A DNA stretch of 30,323 bases, taken from positions 1 through 30,323 of the IMG/VR virus record IMGVR_UViG_3300002144_000284; one strand, written 5' to 3'. The stretch comes from a virus. The position numbers and the translations under genes were made by a program. The notes under the pieces were generated by a model that did not search any database, had not been told where the DNA came from, and worked only from the letters and a program-made list of their open reading frames with translations. Shown here piece by piece: positions 22,283 through 30,297 of the stretch (its first letter is position 1; every line of letters starts with the position of its first letter).

Positions 22283-25200
22283 ATGACTAATTCCCTAAAT
22301 CTATACGCCACAAAAGTTTTTTCAGAGCAACCAATTGCTCTATGGGCGTTAGATGACACTACTGACTATGTAGCTCTAGTTGATTCTGCTAACCAAGATT
22401 TATCTAATTGGACAGTGACTGGTGCAACTGTTGTTGACGCTACCGACGAATTAGAGTTTACAGAAACCCCACCATTAGCCCCGTTTAGCGCCGTAGCTGT
22501 TAATGGTCTTATTGAAGAGAACGCTAACTCTGGGGTAATTAATCTAACTAGCCCACAAGCCCTACAGCCATCCGACCTTAATGCTAATCTTGGATCTGTA
22601 GCCTTGGGTTCATACTTTTTTACATATGACAAAAGTGTTACAATTACCTTTGGTTTTGATTATCTTGATCCAACAAGTGAAACTCCGTTAGAAGTCTTAT
22701 CTGTGGAGAAGTCTCAATTCCTACAGGCTACCCCTGAAAGAGCGTGGGCATTCATATCACAGACTTTTAGTTTGCCAGATAATTTTGCTGATCTAACTTT
22801 TAAAATTAAAATAAGCTATACCGTTGGCGTAGACCCATACGAGGTCGTTGTTCATGGAATCAACGCTGGGCAGTGGGCGGAAGAGTTCTACGTAGAGTCA
22901 ATGGGTACTACTCCAGAACCTTTGCCAGCAAGTATTCCTATTTCATCAAATGGAATACCAGCCTTAGCTTATGGACTAGAGGGGGCTAATGGCTATTACT
23001 TATCAAGTGACAATGTTCTTTATGCTAAAAACTCTGGACTACCCTTGGTTTATGGAGCATTCAATAGTACTGTTATTTTTCCCAATACAAATGCTCCATC
23101 CCTAATCCTTCCAGGTTACGGGGTAATGAATGAGTCTGGACAATATAAAAACTATACAGTAGAGTTCTGGGCAAAGATACAGTGCAACACTTTTGAGCAG
23201 AGAAGAATCTTTGGTCCAATAACATCAACAGATGGTCTCTATGTAGAGGGAGCCTTTCTAAAGCTAAAGATTGGAAATCAGACTGGATCTCACTACGTTG
23301 GTGAATGGGACAGGCCAATGCTAATAAACATTAGGCTGACAGATTCATTTGCAAGACTTGTTGTTAATGGAGAACAAGTAGTTTCTTTTGAAATAGACCC
23401 CGATCAGATATCCTTTCCAGCTAAAACAAGTGCTCTTGGAAAAGACCAGGACTGGCTAGGCTTCTACGCCTACAGCGATGTCCCGCTAATTCAGCTTGAC
23501 TGTGTCGGAATCTACCCATACGAAGTTCCGTCTGTTGTTTCTAAAAGACGTTTTGTCTATGGTCAGGGTGTAGAGCAGCCAGATAACATTAAAGGCCTTA
23601 ACTCAACAAACAATGTTTTTATTGATTTTCCATTTTCTAAAACAACAAAAAGCTACTCTTATCCAAAGATTGGACAGTGGAGTGGTGGCGTTGTAGAAAA
23701 CGTTCTGCCAAATGCTCAATCTCTTTCTTTGCCAGAATATACCTTACCAAAAATTAACTTTAATAATAAAACATTAGATGATTGGTATTCCGATCTTGCT
23801 TCAGAGCAGGGAGATTTTGTTGTAGAAAACACAGCCGAGTATGTCAGCACAGCGGTTGCAACTGATAGCACAAACGGGACCGTATTTGACAGAAGCCTTA
23901 CGGTTCACGGTCTAAAAATTGTGGTGGCAGGTGCAGTCGGAGGACAGCTAGCGGTCCCAACGGTGTGGGCAGAAAAGGCGGGCAAGGTTGTTCAGCTTCT
24001 TACTAACCCAACTGATCCACAAATCAACCTAACTTACCAAAAAAGATTAATAGCAACCCTTAAGGGGGAGGCTGGAACCTATCACGCAGGGCTTCCATCG
24101 GCACAAAGAGTTGCCTATGGAGGCGGGGATTCGTATGACCCAAATTTTCTGTCAGATACTGGTGCACCACAATACGCAGGGTATGTTGACTTTCTAGATA
24201 CCCATGCTGTCAATGACATGGTGTGGTACAAAAACACTAGTGGTCCAGACCCAAGCACAAGCGACAGAGATATTGAAGAAATTATAGAACACTTATTCCA
24301 CACAATACATAATTTTGGAGTTCAGGGGGCGGTTCCAGGCAGCGAAAATCAAGTTGTGATGGACTCAGACCGAAGGTTTGACCTAGACAACTCTTTTGAC
24401 TGGACGCAAACAGAACTTCATCTAGCAATGAAAGAAGCCATCACTGCTGGAAAATTTGACCCAAGCGGCTACTCAACAACATACGACACTGACCCAGGAG
24501 CAGCAGCTGTTGCATATAAAGAGTACACGTACCTCCTCAACTGGGGGATGTGGAGCATGAGTCAGTTCTGGGACGGAGGCTCTCTCGCCCCAGAGTGGGC
24601 AGACGACATGCGCACGCCAGAAGGAATTGCAACCAACAACCCGCTGGGGCATGCACTATTTGTTAAATACTTTCAGCCAGTACTATCTAAGCCTAATTTT
24701 ACAACACTTCAAAGCATCTTTCAGGACAACGATGCGGGTGCCTCGCAGTACACGCCAAGCTCTCTGGGGTTTGGTGGGTCAAATCAAGGCGTTTCTGACT
24801 ATTTTATAAAGCTTAAGCCAAACGCTTCTTGGGATTCTACAGGCGGGTACATGCTCTTTGATAACTTTAATCTATTAACATCTGAAACAAAGGGCTTTTA
24901 TGGAATTTTTACACTAGAAGAGCTTAGCGCAGAAGAAGAAATTCTTTTTGAATTACTTAATGAGACTGTTGGCAGCAAGTTATCGATTGTTCTTGTAAAT
25001 TCCAACATTGAGTATCGATTAACATATAAAAATCCAAACGGTACATCTTCACAAGAAGTAATATATAGTTCTACTGGGCATGTCGTAAATGGAAAATTTT
25101 TAGTAGGATTGCATATACCAAAATTTACAGAATACTATGGTCAAAAGGTTGCTTCATTTTTTGGGTCTAAGCAAAAAATTAAAATGTTTGTGGGGGGTAA

Positions 25201-26866
25201 TGCTTCATTCACCAAGACTTATAGTGGAAGTTTTTCTAAAATAGCTTTTTGTACAAGCAGAAATTTAAGTAAGATTGATTCCTACTTCACGGTTAGAGGA
25301 ATTCCTACAGACTTTGAAAACGTTTTTGATTTCTTTGGTCAGGGTGTAGATTACGACGGTGGTAATTTATATTTTGGTGATGATGTTGATGCAAATGGAG
25401 ATGCCCAGTTTCCAATTCCCTCATACTGGTCTGCAATATTGGACGGGGGAGATCCTTTTGATTTCCCCGCAACAAATAAAGAGACCCATAATGCAAGCTA
25501 TACACTTATTCCAAAAGTAAGTATCGGTGAATACATGCTTGATATTGGAGTAGATTCTTATTGGGAAGACTACCTTCCTCTCAGTTATTTTGGAGGGTAC
25601 GTTCCAAACAATAAAAATGAAAAAGAGTTTGTTCTAGATTTCTTACAGCTAAATATTGATTACCCAAAGTTTAATATTTTTTCTGGGGATAACTTTGACA
25701 CTACAAATTCCCCAATCAAAACGTATGTTTCTTTTCAATATATTGCGTCAGGAGCCAACACTTCTTATGCTTCTTTTAGTAGTCCAGAGCCATTGTCTAA
25801 AACTGGGGTCGTGGCTCCAGGAACAGATTGGTTAAGTAAAAAATATGAGGTCTTGGATGATACCATTATCTACCCGCCAAAGGGAGTAGACTTTAAAAAA
25901 GTTTCAATAAACATCCACATAGAACTAAACGTCGAGGGCATCAGGTCTAACCCCTTTAGGATTAAATCTCTAAGGCTCTCTTCTCAGGCACTGGGGCCGT
26001 CTCCAAAAAAGATTGGGACACGGTTTGGTTCAGATATCATTCCCTACAGGAAAGTAAGCACCGCATTTGATTACAAGAATGTAAGCCCTTTTAGCATTTA
26101 TAAGGGGAGTACTCCATACTTATACAACACTTCCAGTAGTGGCATCAGAATTAGAGATAGCTATACGTCTTACGGAAACCGTGGGCTCTCAATGCCAATT
26201 AATCAAAATGCTGCGTCTTTCTTTAAGGTTAGTGCCCTGCAGATAGCCATGAGGTATGACGAACCAACATTCTCTTATTCACCAGTACAAATTTTTGAAT
26301 TACAGCATGCAGATGATTTGATTAGTTTTTATTTGGTGGCAGATAGTGATAGTCAAAATCGTGGAAGAATCTATGCCATAAATCAAACTACGGGATCCTT
26401 ACAGCCTGGAATTTCTTATTATCTAAATGGACGTGTTGTAAAGAATCCGGTTCTATATCCAAACTCCTGGTCAATGCTTGGTATGTCATTTGATACTCCG
26501 ATTAGTTTTGCTAATTTTTCTGGGGCCTTTAGAGTAACCAATCCTATCCTATTCAACAGCTTCTCCTACTACCAAACTACAGAGGCGGACGAAGCCGCTC
26601 AGTATTCTTTCCGTAAGTGGTTTGCGGTAAGGTCAGAGCCAGACAACCCCCTAGAGTGGGATAACTGGGACGAGTCTCTCTGGAGCGAGGTATTGTTCTT
26701 GGCACAAACAGACCCAGTCGTATTAGACCCAGCAAAAATTTATAAACAATATACAGGAACTGACCGTATAGTTGTAGAAAGCGGATCTGTCTTTAGACTT
26801 AATAACTATCAGTACAGCTCATTTAACCAGCTAAAGTGGAACAGGCAAATCCTAGATTCAGCATAG
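22283..26866 (+). CDS. Very large LamG-containing structural protein with inserted domain
   Basis: 1527 residues. The N-terminus (YATKVFSEQPIALWALDD, ~8-25) is the kind of opening seen in phage LamG-like minor structural proteins. Residues ~285-415 (YTVEFWAKIQ ... LVVNGEQVVSFE) look like a concanavalin/LamG beta sandwich; more beta-rich segments follow from ~840, with a second LamG-like stretch possible near 1370-1450. Residues ~535-820 differ: helical, richer in G+C at the DNA level, with EEIIEHLFHTIHNFG (H670, H673, H676), H601, H641, and WDGGSLAPEWADDMRTPEG (763-781). I recognise similar domains in marine bacterial secreted proteins but cannot name the family; metal binding is plausible. 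Inferred tail-surface protein that may bind or cleave host polymers. Confidence 0.7.
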   Translation: MTNSLNLYATKVFSEQPIALWALDDTTDYVALVDSANQDLSNWTVTGATVVDATDELEFTETPPLAPFSAVAVNGLIEENANSGVINLTSPQALQPSDLNANLGSVALGSYFFTYDKSVTITFGFDYLDPTSETPLEVLSVEKSQFLQATPERAWAFISQTFSLPDNFADLTFKIKISYTVGVDPYEVVVHGINAGQWAEEFYVESMGTTPEPLPASIPISSNGIPALAYGLEGANGYYLSSDNVLYAKNSGLPLVYGAFNSTVIFPNTNAPSLILPGYGVMNESGQYKNYTVEFWAKIQCNTFEQRRIFGPITSTDGLYVEGAFLKLKIGNQTGSHYVGEWDRPMLINIRLTDSFARLVVNGEQVVSFEIDPDQISFPAKTSALGKDQDWLGFYAYSDVPLIQLDCVGIYPYEVPSVVSKRRFVYGQGVEQPDNIKGLNSTNNVFIDFPFSKTTKSYSYPKIGQWSGGVVENVLPNAQSLSLPEYTLPKINFNNKTLDDWYSDLASEQGDFVVENTAEYVSTAVATDSTNGTVFDRSLTVHGLKIVVAGAVGGQLAVPTVWAEKAGKVVQLLTNPTDPQINLTYQKRLIATLKGEAGTYHAGLPSAQRVAYGGGDSYDPNFLSDTGAPQYAGYVDFLDTHAVNDMVWYKNTSGPDPSTSDRDIEEIIEHLFHTIHNFGVQGAVPGSENQVVMDSDRRFDLDNSFDWTQTELHLAMKEAITAGKFDPSGYSTTYDTDPGAAAVAYKEYTYLLNWGMWSMSQFWDGGSLAPEWADDMRTPEGIATNNPLGHALFVKYFQPVLSKPNFTTLQSIFQDNDAGASQYTPSSLGFGGSNQGVSDYFIKLKPNASWDSTGGYMLFDNFNLLTSETKGFYGIFTLEELSAEEEILFELLNETVGSKLSIVLVNSNIEYRLTYKNPNGTSSQEVIYSSTGHVVNGKFLVGLHIPKFTEYYGQKVASFFGSKQKIKMFVGGNASFTKTYSGSFSKIAFCTSRNLSKIDSYFTVRGIPTDFENVFDFFGQGVDYDGGNLYFGDDVDANGDAQFPIPSYWSAILDGGDPFDFPATNKETHNASYTLIPKVSIGEYMLDIGVDSYWEDYLPLSYFGGYVPNNKNEKEFVLDFLQLNIDYPKFNIFSGDNFDTTNSPIKTYVSFQYIASGANTSYASFSSPEPLSKTGVVAPGTDWLSKKYEVLDDTIIYPPKGVDFKKVSINIHIELNVEGIRSNPFRIKSLRLSSQALGPSPKKIGTRFGSDIIPYRKVSTAFDYKNVSPFSIYKGSTPYLYNTSSSGIRIRDSYTSYGNRGLSMPINQNAASFFKVSALQIAMRYDEPTFSYSPVQIFELQHADDLISFYLVADSDSQNRGRIYAINQTTGSLQPGISYYLNGRVVKNPVLYPNSWSMLGMSFDTPISFANFSGAFRVTNPILFNSFSYYQTTEADEAAQYSFRKWFAVRSEPDNPLEWDNWDESLWSEVLFLAQTDPVVLDPAKIYKQYTGTDRIVVESGSVFRLNNYQYSSFNQLKWNRQILDSA

Positions 26867-26868
26867 TA

Positions 26869-26877
26869 TGGTATAAT
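26869..26877 (+). promoter_or_regulatory. Extended -10 promoter, leaderless, deciding the start
   Basis: TGGTATAAT, a perfect extended -10. ATG 26885 is seven bases downstream. An in-frame GTG at 26879 is only one base after the box and would not be inside the transcript, which argues for the ATG. Confidence 0.7.
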
Positions 26878-26884
26878 TGTGGTT

Positions 26885-27265
26885 ATGAAACAACCAAAAC
26901 CACGTTTTCCTGGTCAAGTCGGTGACACAAAGGTAAAGGTTATCGAAGAGAAATTTTCTAACTACGGAACCTATGTTTGGCATAAGCCAAATGGGAAAGC
27001 CTTTACTGATGGCGAAGGCAATGCTTTATCTATTGAGGCTATGAATGGTGATGTGTCCCGTGTTCAGGAATTACAGGCTGCCGCCAAATACTGGGGACAG
27101 CCAAACGGTACAGCAAAGTTTTATCCTAACATGAAAAAGATTTCTGAAGAAGAGCACAGTGAGCAGCTAGATAGAATGAAGCAGGGATTGCTTCCAAACA
27201 TGAATGACTTGGGGGCTGTTATTGCCGCTAAGAATACACTTAACCAGTGGGGTGATGAGGGATAA
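26885..27265 (+). CDS. Small conserved protein upstream of the portal
   Basis: 126 residues from ATG 26885 (chosen over GTG 26879 because of the -10 box). Basic start MKQPKPRFPGQVGDTKVKV, then YVWHKPNGKAFTDGEGN (~29-45), a helical QELQAAAKYWGQPNGTAKF region and SEEEHSEQLDRMKQGLLPN.NDLGAV (~86-110). I recognise the SEEEHSEQ..RMK.G..P...DLGA pattern as typical of small genes just before phage portals, function unknown. The portal gene overlaps its stop (TAATG). It may act in head assembly or packaging, but nothing in the sequence shows this. Confidence 0.7.
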   Translation: MKQPKPRFPGQVGDTKVKVIEEKFSNYGTYVWHKPNGKAFTDGEGNALSIEAMNGDVSRVQELQAAAKYWGQPNGTAKFYPNMKKISEEEHSEQLDRMKQGLLPNMNDLGAVIAAKNTLNQWGDEG

Positions 27266-28866
27266 TGTCAGAATATATTGTTCACGCAAATGTTCCAGAA
27301 TTTGAAAAAGAAGAAGATATTTTTAAGAAGCAAGACCCATTCATTAAAAGCTGGGATGATCTTAAAAACTTTTCAAGTCTAGATCTTAATTTTAAACGTC
27401 GTTCTACAAGGATGGCTAAGGCCTTGCAGATGCCACCAACAGACCAGTACCTTTCAAATGCTAGGACATTCCAGTCTGGACAAGATGGAGCACGCTCTAA
27501 AGAAATTAATCCAGGAGACGTGTTTCGTAATGGATACGGAATGTTTGATGTCATCACACCACCTTGGAACTTATACGAACTTGCAAACTACTATGACACA
27601 TCCTTTGCTAACCACGCTGCCATTGATGCCAAGGTAGAAAATATTGTTGGTCTTGGATATGACTTCCACGTCTCACAAAGCACAATGCTACGTCTTGAAA
27701 CAAATGAAAATCCAGAAGCAGTAAAGCGTGCTCGTAATCGTATTGAGCGTGCCAAGATTGAATTGCGTGAATGGATTGAAAGCCTAAACGATGATGAATC
27801 ATTTACAGAAACCTTAAATAAATTTTATACAGATGTGCAAGCCACAGGAAATGGATACTTAGAAATTGGAAGAACGACTAAGGGAGAGATCGGTTACATT
27901 GGACATATCCCATCTACTACAATGCGGGTGCGCAGATTGCGTGACGGGTACGTACAGATAATTGGAAACAAGGTTGTCTACTTTAGAAACTTCGGGGCAA
28001 AGAACCAAAACCCTATCACAACCGATACACGACCAAATGAGATTATTCATTATAAAGAATACTCTCCACTAAACACGTTCTATGGTGTTCCTGATATTAT
28101 GTCTGCCGTGGCTTCTTTGCACGGAGATCAGCTAGCTTCGCAGTACAACATTGATTACTTTGGAAACAAAGGTGTGCCACGCTACATCGTAACTCTTAAG
28201 GGTGCTAAGCTGTCGTCTGATGCAGAGGATAAGATGTTCCGATTCTTGCAAACAAGTCTTAAAGGACAATCCCACCGAACACTTTACATTCCTCTTCCTG
28301 GTGATACGGAAAACAATAAAGTAGAGTTTAAGATGGAGCCCATTGAGAATGGGGTACAGGAAGCATCGTTCAAGGAGTATCGTAAGCAGAACCGTGATGA
28401 GATTCTCATTGCCCACCAGGTACCGTTGTCTAAGATTGGTGGTGGAGACTCCTCCGCGATCGCCTCAGCTTTGGCACAAGACAGAACCTTTAAAGAACAG
28501 GTTGCACGTCCAGCACAGAAGAACATTGAAAAAATTCTTAACCGTGTTGTTAAAGAACGTACAGACATTCTTGAATTAAAGTTTAATGAACTAACCCTGA
28601 CAGATGAGATTGCACAATCTCAAATTCTGGAACGGTATGTAAAGACTCAGGTCATGACGCCTAACGAGGCACGCCAACAGCTTGGCTTGCCACAGAGACC
28701 AGATGGGGATGACCCATTTGAAATGTCCACTCGTCAGGCTACCGACATGAGGGCAAACACCGCTCAGAATAGAGCACGCGATGCAGAGAGAACAAACAAT
28801 CAGTCCGATGGACCCGCCGCTATTACTGGGCGGAATCCTCAAGGTGAAGGCTCTGCTTCAGAATAA
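27265..28866 (+). CDS. Portal protein, PBSX/XkdE type
   Basis: 533 residues. It forms the dodecameric head vertex through which DNA is packaged. Conserved elements of the PBSX-type portal family are visible: PPWNLYELANYYDTSFANHAAIDAKVENIVGLGYDF (97-132; cited here by position), NKFYTDVQATGNGYLEIGR (~184-202), EIIHYKEYSPLNTFYGVP (~258-275), SQYNIDYFGNKGVPRYIV (~291-308), and HQVPLSKIGG followed by SSAIASALAQDR.FKE (~385-410). The C-terminal ~50 residues are low-complexity and polar, usual for the family. TAATG overlap with the small upstream gene; the protease gene follows after its own promoter. Confidence 0.9.
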   Translation: MSEYIVHANVPEFEKEEDIFKKQDPFIKSWDDLKNFSSLDLNFKRRSTRMAKALQMPPTDQYLSNARTFQSGQDGARSKEINPGDVFRNGYGMFDVITPPWNLYELANYYDTSFANHAAIDAKVENIVGLGYDFHVSQSTMLRLETNENPEAVKRARNRIERAKIELREWIESLNDDESFTETLNKFYTDVQATGNGYLEIGRTTKGEIGYIGHIPSTTMRVRRLRDGYVQIIGNKVVYFRNFGAKNQNPITTDTRPNEIIHYKEYSPLNTFYGVPDIMSAVASLHGDQLASQYNIDYFGNKGVPRYIVTLKGAKLSSDAEDKMFRFLQTSLKGQSHRTLYIPLPGDTENNKVEFKMEPIENGVQEASFKEYRKQNRDEILIAHQVPLSKIGGGDSSAIASALAQDRTFKEQVARPAQKNIEKILNRVVKERTDILELKFNELTLTDEIAQSQILERYVKTQVMTPNEARQQLGLPQRPDGDDPFEMSTRQATDMRANTAQNRARDAERTNNQSDGPAAITGRNPQGEGSASE

Positions 28867-28877
28867 TGTTGTTTTTT

Positions 28878-28906
28878 TAAACAATGTTATAAAAAGGTTA
28901 TATAAT
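28878..28906 (+). promoter_or_regulatory. Promoter of the protease-scaffold gene
   Basis: TAAACA (28878-28883) and a perfect TATAAT (28901-28906) are 17 bp apart, the clearest -35/-10 pair in the window. GGAG (28907-28910) follows at once and ATG 28916 is nine bases from the box. An AT-only inverted repeat, TTGTTT/AAACAA (28869-28874 and 28879-28884), overlaps the -35. Confidence 0.6.
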
Positions 28907-28915
28907 GGAGTTAGT

Positions 28916-30268
28916 ATGACTATTATCAAAGCCCATTGGGATACCGAAGGCGACTCAGTTCGCCTATCTATGCCGTTCGCAAAAGTCGATAAAGACAGGC
29001 GAATGGTTTCTGGTTTTGCTACGCTAGATAACGTAGACAAGCAAAATGATATTGTTACTACCGAAGCATCTCTAGATGCTTTTTCAAGATTTCGAGGGAA
29101 CATCCGTGAGATGCACCAACCCTCTGCCGTAGGGAAAATGGTCTCATTCAAACAGGACAAGCACTTTGATCCAGATACCAAGAAGTTCTATAGTGGCGTT
29201 TATGTTTCTGCATATGTTTCTAAGGGTGCTCAGGATACTTGGGAAAAGGTTCTGGATGGTACTTACACAGGTTTTTCAATTGGCGGTAAGATGTTAAAGT
29301 GGGATGATGCATACGACGAGAAGGTTGATACACAGATTCGTATTATTAAACAATATGATTTGGTAGAGCTTTCTCTTGTCGACTCCCCCGCAAATCAGTT
29401 TGCTAGCATTATTTCAATTGAGAAGTTGGCTGACAGCGATGTCCTTAGGGGCGACGGTGTTGCTGATTTAGAAAATGTGTTCTGGGATTCAGACTCTGGG
29501 CTGGTCATACTGTCTGATGATGAATCCGAGAATCACCCAGTGTCAGGTTCATCGATGCAGAACATTGGTTTTGTAGAAAAAACAGATGATAAAAAAACTG
29601 ACATGATTAAGTTCTTAGTTGATAGTGCTAAAGGCATGAATCTTTCTAAGATGACAGAGGAGGTAAATCCTATGACTGAAACAACAGAAGAAATCACAGA
29701 GAAATCTGATGAGATCGTTGAAGAGGTAGAGGTCGCTCCAGAGGCAGATGCCGAAACTGAAGAAGTTGTGGAAGAGGAAGTTGCTGAAGAAGCAGCTCCC
29801 GTTGACCCCGCTGAGGCTGAGGTTGAAGAGACTGAGGCTGAAGACGTTGACGCTGAAAAAGCTGACGTCATCGACGCTGAAGTTGAAAAGGCTGACGCTA
29901 TCGAGGCAGAAGAAGGGGTCGCCAAGTCCGACGATGTAGCTGTTGCTAGCGCAGTAGCTGACATTAAGGATGTCCTCTCATCAGCCTTTAGCGATCTTGC
30001 AGAAACCGTTAAGTCTCTTCACGAGCAGGTTAATGCATTAAACAAATCAATTACTGGTGTATCCGAAGAGTTGGCAGCTACTAAAAATGAAGTTGCTGAA
30101 GCTAAGGGCCATTTTGATGAATTTGGTAAGCGTGTCGATGCTGTTGAGCATGACACAGCTTTCCGCAAGTCTGGCGATCTAGGCGAGATCGTGCAGGAAC
30201 AGCCAGAAATGGTTGAAAAATCCCTATGGGGCGGTCGTTTCCTCAAAACTGCCGACTTATTTAAATAA
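28916..30268 (+). CDS. XkdF-type prohead protease fused to acidic scaffold
   Basis: 450 residues from ATG 28916; an upstream in-frame ATG at 28781 lies within the portal gene and before the promoter, so I reject it. The N-terminal ~170 residues are the serine protease (Peptidase_S78_2/XkdF type): FATLDNVDKQNDIV (34-47), REMHQPSAVGK (64-74, His67), TYTGFSIGGK (116-125, Ser121) and LVELSLVDSPANQ (149-161). It matures the prohead by cleaving scaffold and itself. Residues ~250-330 are strongly acidic (runs of Glu/Ala/Val), and ~335-420 a long coiled-coil-like helix, as expected for internal scaffold. The end, SLWGGRFL, is compact. A strong internal SD before Met253 may give a separate scaffold. 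Confidence 0.88.
   Translation: MTIIKAHWDTEGDSVRLSMPFAKVDKDRRMVSGFATLDNVDKQNDIVTTEASLDAFSRFRGNIREMHQPSAVGKMVSFKQDKHFDPDTKKFYSGVYVSAYVSKGAQDTWEKVLDGTYTGFSIGGKMLKWDDAYDEKVDTQIRIIKQYDLVELSLVDSPANQFASIISIEKLADSDVLRGDGVADLENVFWDSDSGLVILSDDESENHPVSGSSMQNIGFVEKTDDKKTDMIKFLVDSAKGMNLSKMTEEVNPMTETTEEITEKSDEIVEEVEVAPEADAETEEVVEEEVAEEAAPVDPAEAEVEETEAEDVDAEKADVIDAEVEKADAIEAEEGVAKSDDVAVASAVADIKDVLSSAFSDLAETVKSLHEQVNALNKSITGVSEELAATKNEVAEAKGHFDEFGKRVDAVEHDTAFRKSGDLGEIVQEQPEMVEKSLWGGRFLKTADLFK
29656..29674 (+). promoter_or_regulatory. Internal SD and start codon for a nested scaffold
   Basis: AGAGGAGGT (29656-29664) lies before ATG 29672 with eight bases between GGAGG and the ATG. The ATG is in the same frame as the protease and falls where the protease domain and linker end and the acidic scaffold begins. 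Confidence 0.6.
29672..30268 (+). CDS. Nested scaffold protein (internal start)
   Basis: 198 residues, identical to the C-terminal part of the protease-scaffold gene, starting MTETTEEITEKSDE. It would consist only of the acidic region, the coiled coil and the SLWGGRFL end, i.e. a stand-alone scaffold. The arrangement parallels the nested scaffold of lambda (C/Nu3), where scaffold is made in excess over the protease. Support is the strong SD and the position at the domain border; expression is not shown by sequence alone. Confidence 0.55.
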   Translation: MTETTEEITEKSDEIVEEVEVAPEADAETEEVVEEEVAEEAAPVDPAEAEVEETEAEDVDAEKADVIDAEVEKADAIEAEEGVAKSDDVAVASAVADIKDVLSSAFSDLAETVKSLHEQVNALNKSITGVSEELAATKNEVAEAKGHFDEFGKRVDAVEHDTAFRKSGDLGEIVQEQPEMVEKSLWGGRFLKTADLFK

Positions 30269-30284
30269 GACTAATAAATCACTT

Positions 30285-30293
30285 AGGAGGTGA
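30285..30293 (+). promoter_or_regulatory. Very strong Shine-Dalgarno before the next gene
   Basis: AGGAGGTGA is nine bases complementary to the 16S rRNA 3' end, with four bases to ATG 30298. It is the strongest SD in the window, as expected for a highly made protein such as the major capsid protein. Confidence 0.75.
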
Positions 30294-30297
30294 CAAT

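Noticed and set aside
26879-26887. GTG 26879 as start of the small gene before the portal
   Set aside because: It is one base after a perfect extended -10 box and would lie upstream of the transcript; ATG 26885 fits the leaderless spacing.
28869-28884. TTGTTT/AAACAA hairpin as a terminator of the portal operon
   Set aside because: The stem is A/T-dominated and weak, and no T-run follows it; it overlaps a promoter.
28781-28915. Longer protease start at ATG 28781
   Set aside because: It lies inside the portal gene and upstream of the promoter and SD; the added 45 residues do not fit the XkdF-type N-terminus, while ATG 28916 has an SD and the expected start.
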